From Saprospiraceae bacterium (GTDB taxonomy: Bacteria; Bacteroidota; Bacteroidia; Chitinophagales; Saprospiraceae), in assembly GCA_016714985.1 (NCBI GenBank), contig JADKBS010000007.1, forward strand, positions 124,001 to 188,000: 64,000 nt of DNA, given 5' to 3'. Below the pieces are notes generated by a model that had not been told where the DNA came from, did not search any database, and saw only the letters and a list, made by a program, of their open reading frames with translations. Both the position numbers and the translations under genes were made by a program. Numbering within the stretch: position 1 is the first letter of the stretch; each line of letters starts with the position of its first letter. Below are positions 19,129 through 28,663 of the stretch, piece after piece.

Positions 19129-19220
19129 GGAATTGGAAGCTTGAACGACCAAGCACTTCGATAATCGTATCTTCAACTTTAAATCAAGCAATTTCTGTCA
19201 ACTGCTTAAAAAATTCCCAC

Positions 19221-20255
19221 ATGAAAAAGCATAGTTTTACCCTGCTCATTGCAGTACTTTTCCTTGTTAAGGGTATTGCCCAACAAGTCGAACAGCAGCA
19301 ACGCAGCCTAGTGACCAAGCGTACAGCTGATTGGTGCCCCCACTGTGGTACTTGGGGCTGGAATTATTTCAAGGACGCCATTGAGGATAATGGCGATAAG
19401 GCCGTTTTCATTGCGGCACACTACGATGGTGGCCTCAGGGTCGCTGCAGCCGAAGAAATATCTGAGAATTTGGGAGGAGGCTATCAACCACGATTTTTTT
19501 TGAACGCAACAGACCAAGGTGTGTCTTCTGGCAATGTGAACGCAAAACTGACAGCGCTAAAAGAGGCGATTGACGCCAATTTCGACCAGGCTCCCCAGGT
19601 AAACTGTGGTTTTGAGCCGATTTTCGTGGATGGTACTATCAAGGTTGACGCCAAGGTCAAGTTCTTCCAAGCTGTCCAAGGTGAGTATTACCTCGGCGTA
19701 TATTTGCTCGAAAGCAACGTAACAGCCTATCAGGCAAGCATCGGCAACAATGCCGTTCACCCAAAACTGTTTCGTGCTTCTTTTACCCCGGAGACATTCG
19801 GCCAATTGATTTCAAATGGCGGTGCACCAGCCGGGCAAGAAGTCAGCTTACAATACTCACACTCAGTGAGCGTCGTTGCAGGCCGTGAATTAGAAGTAAT
19901 CGGTATCATTTGGAAAAAAGAAGGCGATAAGTACATTCCCGTCAATGTCTGGGGAACGGATGAGATTACTGCGGTTTCAGCCATTGATGAGAAGATTCCT
20001 GGGAACAGTTTGAAGGTAGCCTCGAACGTAATTAAGGAATCAACCACCATTGTCATCAACCTCATCAATGACCAAACAAACGCTAGCATCGAACTTTTCG
20101 ACTTGAATGGCCGCCAAGTTTCCACCATCTACAAAGGCCATTTGAAACAAGGCTACCAGACTATCAGCGCTGAAATAGCTGGAACTGCTGGCACATATTT
20201 CATCCGCCTGAAAGGAAAGGGGATTGAACTAGTTGAAAAACTGGTCATCCAATAA
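19221..20255 (+). CDS. Secreted Omp28-like thioredoxin-fold protein with T9SS sorting domain
   Basis: 344 aa with a signal peptide (SFTLLIAVLFLVKGIAQ). Residues about 30-140 have a thioredoxin-like start with a CPHC redox pair (TADWCPHCGTWGW) followed by a long Omp28-type beta region (EYYLGVYLLESNVTAYQ). The last 80 residues form a T9SS type A sorting domain (IELFDLNGRQVST ... TYFIRLKGKGIELVEKLVIQ). This suggests an exported or surface-bound oxidoreductase-like protein; redox activity is inferred only from CPHC. Confidence 0.75.
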   Translation: MKKHSFTLLIAVLFLVKGIAQQVEQQQRSLVTKRTADWCPHCGTWGWNYFKDAIEDNGDKAVFIAAHYDGGLRVAAAEEISENLGGGYQPRFFLNATDQGVSSGNVNAKLTALKEAIDANFDQAPQVNCGFEPIFVDGTIKVDAKVKFFQAVQGEYYLGVYLLESNVTAYQASIGNNAVHPKLFRASFTPETFGQLISNGGAPAGQEVSLQYSHSVSVVAGRELEVIGIIWKKEGDKYIPVNVWGTDEITAVSAIDEKIPGNSLKVASNVIKESTTIVINLINDQTNASIELFDLNGRQVSTIYKGHLKQGYQTISAEIAGTAGTYFIRLKGKGIELVEKLVIQ

Positions 20256-20431
20256 CAATGGTTTGTGAAGGTTTCAGGTTTCAGGTTTCACGGGTGTTTC
20301 GTGCTCAATTGGAAAAGACTATCATTTTTAGAATAGGCGCTATCGTAAATCAACATAAGCAAAGTTGAATTTAGCAGGTGATTCCCTGAAACCAGAAACC
20401 TCCTAAACCATTGAATAATCACAGTATTGAC

Positions 20432-20476
20432 AAAAAAAACCTGCTAGCGCAACAAAGGCTAACAGGTTTTTTTATT
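20432..20476. terminator. Bidirectional terminator between T9SS protein and mdh
   Basis: AAAAAAAACCTG and CTAACAGGTTTTTTT arms form an imperfect stem with A8/T7 tails on either strand; it separates two convergent genes. Upstream in the same gap, GGTTTCAGG copies near 20269-20288 and CCTGAAACC near 20387-20395 form a further imperfect inverted repeat. Confidence 0.75.
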
Positions 20477-20505
20477 TTCTCAGCTTTACAAAATCAACTA
20501 ATTGA

Positions 20506-21438
20506 TCAAAGCTGCATATTGTTGTAAACATCAATCACCGTTTTCACGGCGGCGGCAGAGTTTTTCAGCAGTTCCTGCTCGTCGGCATTGAGTTTCACTT
20601 CGATAATTTTCTCGATGCCTTTCTTGCCCAAGATAACAGGCACACCTAGGAATATATCGTTCAAGCCGTACTGGCCGTCCAATTTGGCACAAACTGGGAA
20701 AATGCGTTTTTCGTCCCGCACGATGGCCTCCACCATTTGCGCAGCAGCAGCACCGGGTGCGTACCATGCAGAAGTGCCCATCAGTTGAACCAGTTCACCG
20801 CCACCAACTGCCGTGCGCTGTACGATGGCATCCAATTCTTCCTTGCCAATCAGTTCGGTGACAGGAATGCCAGCTACCGTGGTGTAACGGGGCAGCGGCA
20901 CCATGGTGTCGCCGTGGCCGCCCATCAGCAGGGCTTGGATGTCTTTTGGCGAGCAGCCAAGTGCCGTTGCCAAGAAAGCACGGTAACGGGCTGTGTCGAG
21001 GATACCAGCCATGCCGAACACTTTGGAGGAATCAAGGCCGGAGGAACGCCAGCAAGCCAGTGTCATTACATCGAGGGGGTTTGAAACCACAATGATGATA
21101 GGGTCTTTGCTGTGCTTCATGATGTTCTCCGTCACCGTATTCACGATACGGGCATTCGTAGAAATAAGGTCGTCACGGGTCATGCCCGGCTTGCGTGGCA
21201 CGCCAGCCGTTATGACCACGATTTCGCTGCCTTCCGAAGCGGCATAGTCGTCGCCGCCGCTGAGGTAGGTGCTGTAGTTGTCAATGGGTGCCTGCTGCCA
21301 GGTATCAAGTGCTTTGCCCTTGGCGAGGTTCCCTACGATGTCAATGAGGACGACCTCATTCACGATGTCTTTGTGGGCAATGACGTTTGCGCAGGTCGCA
21401 CCCACGTTGCCAGCCCCGATTACGGTTACTTTGCTCAT
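20506..21438 (-). CDS. mdh: Malate dehydrogenase
   Basis: 310 aa, LDH-type NAD-dependent malate dehydrogenase of the citric acid cycle. Rossmann motif GAGNVGATCA at the N-terminus; substrate loop VPRKPGMTRDDL with the arginines that select malate; NPLDVMT; the catalytic His in MGGHGDTMVPLPRY; second substrate region near GGGELVQLMGTSAWYAP. All catalytic residues are present. It is monocistronic with its own promoter about 135 bases upstream. Confidence 0.95.
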   Translation of the reverse strand: MSKVTVIGAGNVGATCANVIAHKDIVNEVVLIDIVGNLAKGKALDTWQQAPIDNYSTYLSGGDDYAASEGSEIVVITAGVPRKPGMTRDDLISTNARIVNTVTENIMKHSKDPIIIVVSNPLDVMTLACWRSSGLDSSKVFGMAGILDTARYRAFLATALGCSPKDIQALLMGGHGDTMVPLPRYTTVAGIPVTELIGKEELDAIVQRTAVGGGELVQLMGTSAWYAPGAAAAQMVEAIVRDEKRIFPVCAKLDGQYGLNDIFLGVPVILGKKGIEKIIEVKLNADEQELLKNSAAAVKTVIDVYNNMQL

Positions 21439-21577
21439 ATTAAAATGATTAGGTTGATGAGGTTTGATGAGGTTGAATGCTGACTTTAATTAATCAACGA
21501 ATTTTCAATCCAATCAAAACTTCATCAACCGAAGTTTGTTAGTTAGTCGCTCGAAATTGCCTTTTTCAAAAGCGGCG

Positions 21578-21606
21578 CAAAGGTAGGATTTTTCTTATAC
21601 CACAAA
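21578..21606 (-). promoter_or_regulatory. Promoter of mdh
   Basis: On the minus strand TTTG (21606-21603), 17 bases, TACCTTTG (21585-21578), followed by CGCCGCTTTT. The same -7 box with the identical downstream CGCCGCTTTT lies upstream of lpd at 40488-40495. Confidence 0.6.
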
Positions 21607-21651
21607 CCGTATTTGACGGGGCAAAGACAAGTATTGGGTATGTTTTTTTCC

Positions 21652-21659
21652 TAACTTTG
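21652..21659 (+). promoter_or_regulatory. -7 element upstream of the M43 protease gene
   Basis: TAACTTTG, 34 bases before the ATG. No clear -33 partner. Confidence 0.4.
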
Positions 21660-21692
21660 TGACCTCAAAACGCAAAATTCAAAAATCATAAA

Positions 21693-23208
21693 ATGAATCA
21701 AATTATTAGAGCATTAGGCACTTTTGCTTTCACTGCGTTGATTGCCATTACTGCTGCCCATGCACAGCACCACAAATGTGGGGTCACTCTAGAGGAGGGG
21801 AAAAAAATCATGGAGCAGTTCCACTTCAACCGCAATGAAATGCGCGACTTCGCATTTGAAAGGGGTGCGATCACTTATGTGCCTATTAGGTTCTACATGG
21901 TAGCCAATGCAGATGGTACTGGACGGACATCAGAAAAGGCAGCACTTGGCGCCCTTTGCCTGTTGAACGAGAACTATGCCGACCAAGAAATCCAGTTCTA
22001 TATCAAGGAGTTCAGGTACATCAACAATGACGATATTCATAGCGACCCTATCAATTCGGGCTTCAACGATATCGCCAACCAGATGATTTACAATGCACTC
22101 AACATTTTCATTTCCAAGGAGACTGGGGAGGAAGGTGTATTAGGGTTCTACCAGCCAGGAGCCGGCCCACAAGGAAATGACTGGGTGGTGCTGGAGGAAA
22201 ACTCGGCTACCGAGAAACTCGTGGCAACCCACGAAGTCGGGCATTTTTTTAGCCTCAACCACACTTTTTATGGATGGGAATGCACTGGTGGCTGGGATGA
22301 AAACCTACATGGCAACCCAGTTGGTTTTACCACACCCTGTGGAACCTACTGAACGGGTCAACATGACCAATTGTCAGGGCTTCAATTGTGGTGGAGATTG
22401 CCTATGTGACACACCCGCCGACTTCATGTTCCCAAACAACAGCTGTGCCTACAACCAGGATGCACTGGACCCCAATGGGCAGCCATTGTCACCCGACATT
22501 CAGAACTTCATGAACTATGTTTACGGTTGCTCCGACTATCACTTCACGGACGACCAAAAACAGGCCATCAAGAACAGCCTTTTCAGCAGCAGCCGCAACT
22601 ATATTCGCCCAAACTACACGCCAAATTTGGAACAGGTAACTGGTACTCCCACCCTCGTCAGCCCGCAAGGCGGAGAGCTTGTGCCTACCTACAATGCCGT
22701 GCCGCTGGAATGGACCGCCGTGCCCGGTGCCGACAGCTACCTCATCGAAATGACGACTTCTGGCCAGCCTACCAGGCGGCTCATCGTCAATTCAAATACG
22801 ACGGTTGTCAATGGCTTGCTGCCCAATAAAAGCTATCTTTGGAAGGTTTTGGGCTTCAATGAGTATTCCACCTGCGCTGGTTTTTCAGGTCAAAAAATCC
22901 TGAAAACAGGCGAGCTGATCAACGATACCTCCGTCTTGACCACTAAGGAAAAATGGACCCTCGGACCAAACCCCGTTAAGCTGGGCGAATCCGTCTTCCT
23001 TACCCTTAGCACAAATGCCAAGTTGGCCGCAGACATCACCATCTTTACCGCCAACGGCCAATTGGTTCAGGAGCGCAGGGCCATCGACTTCGCCCAGGGT
23101 GACACCTCTTACGAAATCGAAACGAACAGCCTGAACACCGGGCTTTACCTCGTTAATATTCGGACCGAGAACGCTACGAGGACGCTCAAACTGTCCATTG
23201 TCGAGTAA
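21693..23208 (+). CDS. M43-family (cytophagalysin/pappalysin-like) secreted metalloprotease, frameshifted
   Basis: Signal peptide (AFTALIAITAAHA) and the metzincin zinc motif HEVGHFFSLNH are in the first frame, which ends at 22352. A second frame carries the rest: a Cys-rich stretch (NCQGFNCGGDCLCDTPAD), the Met-turn region (NFMNYVYGC), a fibronectin-like domain (VPLEWTAVPGADSYLIEM) and a T9SS sorting domain (WTLGPNPVKLGESVFL ... GLYLVNIRTEN ... LKLSIVE). Removing one base near 22345-22350 joins PCGT to TERVNMTNCQGF. The intact product would be a T9SS-secreted protease of about 500 aa. Confidence 0.85.
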
Positions 23209-23235
23209 GCTGTTGGGCAGTACTTTGGAAAAAGT

Positions 23236-23271
23236 AAAAAGGCTGGGGCATCTCGATGCCCCAGCCTTTTT
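23236..23271 (+). terminator. Terminator after the M43 protease gene
   Basis: AAAAGGCTGGGGCAT pairs with ATGCCCCAGCCTTTT around a 4-base loop, with a T6 tail. Confidence 0.85.
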
Positions 23272-23435
23272 TCATTTCTAATAGGTTACAATGGATTTTA
23301 AAAAAAGCAGGAACCCAATCCCTTCTTACCTTTGCTGCCAACAATACTTGATAACCCAAGTTGCGGATACCCCAACTTAAGTCACTTTTTTGAAGAGAAG
23401 GGCTTTATAAAATTTTTGAAGGCTCCCGTAACTCT

Positions 23436-23516
23436 TTTGTCATGGCCTTTAGGCCAACTCTGCGAAATGAAGTGTAACTAAACGTGATTCAGAGATGGCC
23501 TAAAAGCCATGACAAA
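23436..23516. repeat. 81-bp imperfect inverted repeat
   Basis: Arms 23436-23462 and 23490-23516 match at about 25 of 27 positions (TTTGTCATGGCCTTTAGGCC against its complement) around a 27-base spacer. It could be a small MITE-like remnant or a regulatory hairpin in the rimO leader. The rest of 23272-23611 shows only a TACCTTTG (-7-like) motif at 23327-23334. Confidence 0.55.
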
Positions 23517-23611
23517 TGGACCCAAAACGGTGAAAATGTATAGCCTTCTTTTTTTAGGATGCCCGGTTTGACGAGAAAGTGAGGTGCTCCGCAACTTGAA
23601 TTTGATATTTC

Positions 23612-24919
23612 ATGAAGGCCCGAAGTCACAAACAAGACAAAGTCAACGTCATCACCCTCGGCTGCTCCAAGAACTTGGTGGACAGCGAGAACCTTATTAC
23701 CCAACTGCGGGCAAACGACTACGAGGTGGTACACGACAGCGAGGAGGAAGATGCCAATATTGTTATCGTGAATACCTGCGGGTTCATTGATGTTGCGAAA
23801 CAGGAGAGCATTGATACCATACTGGAATATGCCAACGTCAAATCGGAGGGCGGCATTGAAAAGCTTTACGTAACGGGCTGTCTGTCACAACGTTACAAGG
23901 ATGATTTGGAAAAAGAAATACCGGAGGTGGACGCTTGGTTCGGCACCTTGGAACTGCCCGGACTGCTCGCCCGCCTGAACGCCAACTACCAGCAGGAACT
24001 CATCGGGGAGCGGGTCATCACCACCCCACCCCACTATGCCTACCTGAAAATCTCGGAAGGCTGCAACCGCACCTGCAGCTTCTGTGCCATCCCTTTGATG
24101 CGGGGCAAACACGTCTCACGGCCCATCGAATCGCTTGTTGCGGAAGCAAAAAGCTTAGCCAAGCGGGGCGTGAAGGAACTGATGCTCATCGCTCAGGAGC
24201 TTACCTACTACGGCCTCGACATCTACAAAAAACGGGAACTGCCCGCCCTGCTCGATGCCCTCTGCGAAGTGGAAGGTATTGAATGGATTCGGCTGCATTA
24301 CGCCTATCCGAGCAAATTTCCCTTGGAAATATTCGATGCAATGGCACGTCAGCCCAAGGTCTGCAACTATCTCGACATCCCGCTTCAACACGGTGCCGAT
24401 GGTGTACTGGAGCGGATGCGGCGGCAAATCACCCGTGCAGAAACTACCGAACTTATCAAAACGGCGAGGGAGCGGGTGCCCGGTATCGCTATCCGAACCA
24501 CGATGCTCGTCGGCTTCCCCGGCGAGACGGAGGAAGAATTCGAGGAGCTTTGCGATTTTGTGCGGGAAATGGAATTCGAACGGCTCGGCGTTTTCCAGTA
24601 CAGCCATGAAGAGAACACCAGCGCCTTCGACCTCGAAGACGACGTGCCGGAGGAAGTGAAGGCCGACCGTGCTGCCCGCCTTATGGACATCCAGCAGGAA
24701 ATCAGTCACCGTAAAAACCTTGAAAAAGTAAACCAAAGCTATAAGGTGCTGTTCGACAGAAAGGAAGGTGGTTATTTCGTTGGTCGAACTGAGTTCGACA
24801 GCCCAGAAGTGGACAACGAGGTGCTGGTGGACGCCAAATCCAATTTCGTGCGGATTGGCGATTTTGCCACCGTGAATGTGACCAGCGCCGCCGAGTTCGA
24901 TTTGTTTGGAGAAACGTAA
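23612..24919 (+). CDS. rimO: Ribosomal protein uS12 methylthiotransferase RimO
   Basis: 435 aa. RimO methylthiolates an Asp of ribosomal protein S12 using two [4Fe-4S] clusters and SAM. N-terminal UPF0004 domain (VITLGCSKNLVDSE with Cys 1, VNTCGFID with Cys 2, YVTGCLSQRY with Cys 3). Radical-SAM cluster CNRTCSFC, with GFPGETEEEF later in the barrel. C-terminal TRAM domain (YKVLFDRKEGGYFVGRTEFD). Length and all six cluster Cys are normal for the family. Confidence 0.95.
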   Translation: MKARSHKQDKVNVITLGCSKNLVDSENLITQLRANDYEVVHDSEEEDANIVIVNTCGFIDVAKQESIDTILEYANVKSEGGIEKLYVTGCLSQRYKDDLEKEIPEVDAWFGTLELPGLLARLNANYQQELIGERVITTPPHYAYLKISEGCNRTCSFCAIPLMRGKHVSRPIESLVAEAKSLAKRGVKELMLIAQELTYYGLDIYKKRELPALLDALCEVEGIEWIRLHYAYPSKFPLEIFDAMARQPKVCNYLDIPLQHGADGVLERMRRQITRAETTELIKTARERVPGIAIRTTMLVGFPGETEEEFEELCDFVREMEFERLGVFQYSHEENTSAFDLEDDVPEEVKADRAARLMDIQQEISHRKNLEKVNQSYKVLFDRKEGGYFVGRTEFDSPEVDNEVLVDAKSNFVRIGDFATVNVTSAAEFDLFGET

Positions 24920-24929
24920 CAACTTAGCA

Positions 24930-25035
24930 GGGGGTGTTTTTGGGGAAAAATTTTCAATTTTTCATAAAAACACCTCCAAATATGGGAGGATAGAAAAAAA
25001 ATTTCATTTTTTCTCTCCTCCCTTACCCTCCTAAG
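24930..25035. repeat. Two-hairpin dispersed element, copy 2
   Basis: Hairpin 1 is GGTGTTTTT (24933-24941) with AAAAACACC (24966-24974), holding an inner GAAAAATT/AATTTTTC stem. Hairpin 2 runs 24984-25022 (GGGAGGA.AGAAAAAA with TTTTTTCT.TCCTCCC). The linker CCAAATATGGGAG is shared with copy 3. It may also terminate rimO transcription. Confidence 0.6.
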
Positions 25036-25091
25036 CTGTTTCGGATAAACCATGAAGTCATGAAGCCATGCAACCGTTAAACAATGAAGCC

Positions 25092-25553
25092 ATGAGTACC
25101 ACCTCGCATCCAATTTTCGCCAAGTTGCAAAACCCTATTTATCAAGCAATTATGCTCTTGGCCGCCGTTTTGGTCTTCAACCTTGGTTTCCTCGCCTTCA
25201 GGGCTGGCGGCATGGAAATTGAGCAGCGTTTTCCCTGGACGATTGCAGCCTCCTTTCTGCTTTTCTTTGCTGCATTGAACGCCATCATGAGCCTTTTCGC
25301 CAAGAACATGGACAGCTATTGGACCCGTTCCATGCTCAGTTTTGTAGGATTGGCAGCGGTTTCCGCCCTCTTGGCCCAACTCTTCAGCCAACTCAGCATG
25401 AACGATGCCGGTTCGTACAAATGGGTCTATATCGTGCTCACCATCACCTACCTCGTATTCCTGCTCATGCTGACCGCCATGCGGAAAATCGTGGACTTTG
25501 CCCAACGGGAGGAGTGGAACCAGCCGAGGTTGCGGCAGAGGCGGCGGCGCTAA
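25092..25553 (+). CDS. Small four-helix membrane protein, unknown function
   Basis: About 153 aa from MSTTSHPIFAKLQNP. Four hydrophobic segments are visible (IMLLAAVLVFNLGFLAF; WTIAASFLLFFAALNAIMSL; MLSFVGLAAVSALLAQLF; WVYIVLTITYLVFLLMLTAM), then an Arg-rich tail. I recognise no family beyond Bacteroidota-type small membrane proteins. An in-frame ATG at 25068 is possible but extends into the repeat element. Confidence 0.65.
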   Translation: MSTTSHPIFAKLQNPIYQAIMLLAAVLVFNLGFLAFRAGGMEIEQRFPWTIAASFLLFFAALNAIMSLFAKNMDSYWTRSMLSFVGLAAVSALLAQLFSQLSMNDAGSYKWVYIVLTITYLVFLLMLTAMRKIVDFAQREEWNQPRLRQRRRR

Positions 25554-25944
25554 CAGGCTGCCGTAAATGCCAACCTCAATCAGCAGCAGGACAACCTTCC
25601 CCGTGCCTAGTTATTTCCATCTTCCGAAAAGCATCGAATGTACCTTTTATCAAGATCTTGGTCTTCCCTTCATCGCTGGTTCATAGTCTCCCACTTGAAT
25701 TGGCTACCAGTTGGCTATTTTCGGGACAATTTCCCCAGTCAGTTTGTCCCAGAATCGGTTGGAGGGTGTATGCGCTGCCTTTTGATGGATCAATTTTCAC
25801 TTGAATTGGAAGGCTGTAGAGGCTGATAGGTTGTTGGTGTAATGACTAAGCTCAATGCCGGTTATGTGTTTTCGAATAGTTGATTCTATTTCCTTCCACT
25901 AGTTTCCAAATCTTTCATCAACTTTGCCGAAAACAAATACGGCA
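25554..25944. other. Intergenic region without recognised features
   Basis: No convincing gene, RNA or repeat is seen. A CAACTTTG (-7-like, one mismatch) ends at 25926, 19 bases before the lipoprotein ATG. Confidence 0.4.
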
Positions 25945-26961
25945 ATGAAATTCCTTTCCAAGCTTTTTTTCCTCCTGTTAGTGACGCTCCATTTTTCTTG
26001 CGGCTCTGAGCCGACGACAAGTAATGGGGAGGTACCGCAACCTGAAGGCACCGACACCACTACCACGACGGCAGAGGCCCCGACCCCAATAGCGCCAAGC
26101 CGACCGACCTGCAAGTTGGTGGGCAGCACGCTCGAAGGCAATATGTTTTGGGCGAGCAGCGACGACCGTTTTGTGGTCATCTCCGCCGAAGAAGAAACCA
26201 AGGACAAAGACCTTGGCGAGAGCCACCGCATCCTTTCCGTGTATGACGGCCAGTGCAAGCAGCTTTTCCGGGAGGTGCTGCCCGTGAATTTCAGCCCGGA
26301 CTATCCCTACTACCTGACGGACATCACTTATAACAAGGTGAGCAAGCAAGTGGGCATCCGTGGTTGGTACAATTTCTACCTGCTCGATTTAGCCACGCTG
26401 AAGCTTTCCACACCGCTCACACCCAAGTACCTCAACGAGCGTTATGCCGAGGATGCCCAGAGCGGCTCCATCAAGCGGCTGGAGCTTTGGGAGAACTATA
26501 TTGTGGGCTATGCGGCGAGCAAGGGGCCTTTCGTGTTCGACATAAACGCACCTGGCCAACCTACCCCGGTGCTGCCTTCAGCGGAGTTCCCCATTGTGAA
26601 GGGCGAGAACTACAGCAGCATGTTCCTGTTGAAATCAACGAACGGGGAAGACACTTACCAAGCCCTTGCCCCCGACTACGACTACGAGAAGGAGGAGTTT
26701 TCGTTGAACGTACTCTTTGAAAGCCCCAAACGGTTCAGTACGGCCATCAACAAGTCGTTCAGGAACAACCGCTTCATTATTTTGATGGAAAAGGGAGATG
26801 GCGCACGGGGCACCAATTACGCTGTGGACATGAAGAACCGTAAGACAGTTGACCTGCCTGTCGAGGTTGCGGCCAAAAAGGACACTGAAATTATTGCTTG
26901 GTTTGAAAGGTCGATAAACGAAGACGGGGACGGTGGACGGTTTGAGGCTGTCGGTTGGTGA
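25945..26961 (+). CDS. Lipoprotein of unknown function
   Basis: About 338 aa from MKFLSKLFFLLLVTLHFSCG; the lipobox LHFSC marks an acylated Cys near residue 19. A Thr/Pro/Glu-rich flexible linker follows (residues about 20-55), then a beta-rich body (RFVVISAEEETKDKDLGESH, GIRGWYNFYLLDLATLKLST, FVFDINAPGQP) that suggests a propeller-like fold, though no domain is recognised with confidence. Outer-membrane or surface placement is likely. Confidence 0.6.
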   Translation: MKFLSKLFFLLLVTLHFSCGSEPTTSNGEVPQPEGTDTTTTTAEAPTPIAPSRPTCKLVGSTLEGNMFWASSDDRFVVISAEEETKDKDLGESHRILSVYDGQCKQLFREVLPVNFSPDYPYYLTDITYNKVSKQVGIRGWYNFYLLDLATLKLSTPLTPKYLNERYAEDAQSGSIKRLELWENYIVGYAASKGPFVFDINAPGQPTPVLPSAEFPIVKGENYSSMFLLKSTNGEDTYQALAPDYDYEKEEFSLNVLFESPKRFSTAINKSFRNNRFIILMEKGDGARGTNYAVDMKNRKTVDLPVEVAAKKDTEIIAWFERSINEDGDGGRFEAVGW

Positions 26962-27112
26962 AGTGGGGTTTAAGCAATAGTTCAGGGGTTGTCTTTGGAA
27001 AACTATCGCTTCTATGCCATTTATCCAAAATAGGCCGACGTTGATAGAATTAATTAAAAGGAAGGAGGAATAGCTTCTATACTTGCCAGACATTTTCAAT
27101 ACAACTAAAAAT

Positions 27113-28588
27113 ATGAAGTTGAGGACTTCCAACACCGTATTTCAAGCGTTTATTTTCGCTTTCCTTTCGGCCAACTTGTTCTTTGTCACAGCCATTCCAG
27201 CCCAAGATATTTGGTCGTTGCAGCGCTGCATCGAATATGCCCGCACCAACAGCATTGCCTTGAAACAGGCTGAGAACGGCATTCAATTGGCTGCCTTAAA
27301 TGACAAACAGAACCAGCTTTCCCGGTTGCCAAGTGCAACGCCAACTCCAATTTCGGCTATCAGTTTGGCCGAACCATTGACCCGGTTTCCAACAGATTTG
27401 AAAAGCCAAACCATCGCTTTCAACAGCATGGGACTGAACGCTGGTGCAACGCGTGTACGGTGGCGGACATCAACAATACCATCAAACAGGGCAAAATCAA
27501 CCTGAAAGCTGCCGAACAAGATGCGGCTTCCAGTTTCAATGACATTGCGCTAAGCATTGCAAATGCCTACTTGAACATCCTATTATCGGAGGAGCAATTG
27601 GAGAATGCAACAGGCGCAGGCGCTTTCCAGCAACAGCTCGACCAAACCGACAAGCGCATTGCTGCAGGCACCCTGCCAATAAACGACCGCTTGGATGTGC
27701 TGGCGCAAATCGCCAACGACGAGCAGGCAATCGTGCACTCCGCAAAACACCATTGACATCAGTTACCTGAACCTCAAAGGTTTGATGCAACTTGACCCTT
27801 CCACGAATATCAAAATCGAGCGCGCCAGCTTCACCATTCCAGCGGATGCCAATCCCGATGCCTTTGATTTTTTTGCCGTGTATGCGCAGGCCGTCAACAC
27901 CCAGCCCCAAGTGGCTGCCAATGAACTTCGGGTGCAGAGCGCAGAAGTTGGCGTTGACTTGGCAAGGGCTGGGTATTTTCCTACCCTGAGCATTTTCGGC
28001 GGTTTGAGCACCAACTGGTCAGATGCCGCCAAGCAGTTTAACCTGTTGAACCTGGGAACGGTGAGGGAGTCACAAACTTTCTATGTTGACTTGGGCCAGG
28101 GTGAAACGGAGCTGAACGTTGAATACGATGCACCAAACTTCAAGGAGGAGTTTCTTGACTACCCTTATTTTAACCAAATCAGGGACAACTTTGGCCAAAA
28201 CATTGGCGCAGCCATCAGTATCCCCATCTACTCTAATGGCCAAAATCAAATCAATGTGCAGCGGGCACAGGTGAACATCCTCAATGCCAAATTGCAGAGC
28301 GACCAAACCAAGCAACAATTGAAGAACGATGTGCAACAGGCCATTGCAAGCGCCAAGAACGCCAGACAGACTTTGGATGCTTCGCAAAAATCAATTGACG
28401 CCACGAAGGTGGCCTATGAAAACGCCGAGAAGCGCTTTCAATTGGGCACCATCAACAACTTGCAATTGCTGACGGCTCGTAACAATTACGACATCGCACA
28501 AACCAACCTGACGGTGGCCAAATACGACTACCTGTTCAGGCTGAAAATCCTTGATTTCTACCTTGGAAAAACCATAAAATTGGATTGA
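27113..28588 (+). pseudogene. TolC-family outer-membrane efflux protein, broken by several indels
   Basis: Start MKLRTSNTVFQ with signal peptide; SLQRCIEYARTNSIALKQAE is the usual TolC N-terminus. The frame is broken at about 27336 (one base missing), 27401-27404 (extra A), 27453 and 27465 (extra G each) and 27730-27745 (one extra). Correcting these gives SNFGYQFGRTIDPVSNRF and ATLYGGDINNTIKQGKINLK, standard TolC repeats. The last 290 aa are uninterrupted and end in the second TolC repeat (GAAISIPIYSNGQNQINVQR; LQLLTARNNYDIAQTNLTVA). The next gene is its membrane-fusion partner, 75 bases downstream. So many indels in 400 bp point to a poorly read stretch or a real pseudogene. Confidence 0.8.
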
Positions 28589-28663
28589 TGAAGAAGCGTG
28601 GCCCGCCCTACATTGCGGCCTCCAATTCATCATTCCTCATTTATCATTCATCATTCATTAGAT

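Noticed and set aside
23436..23516. Intact insertion sequence
   Set aside because: Only 81 bp with no transposase; at best a MITE-like remnant.
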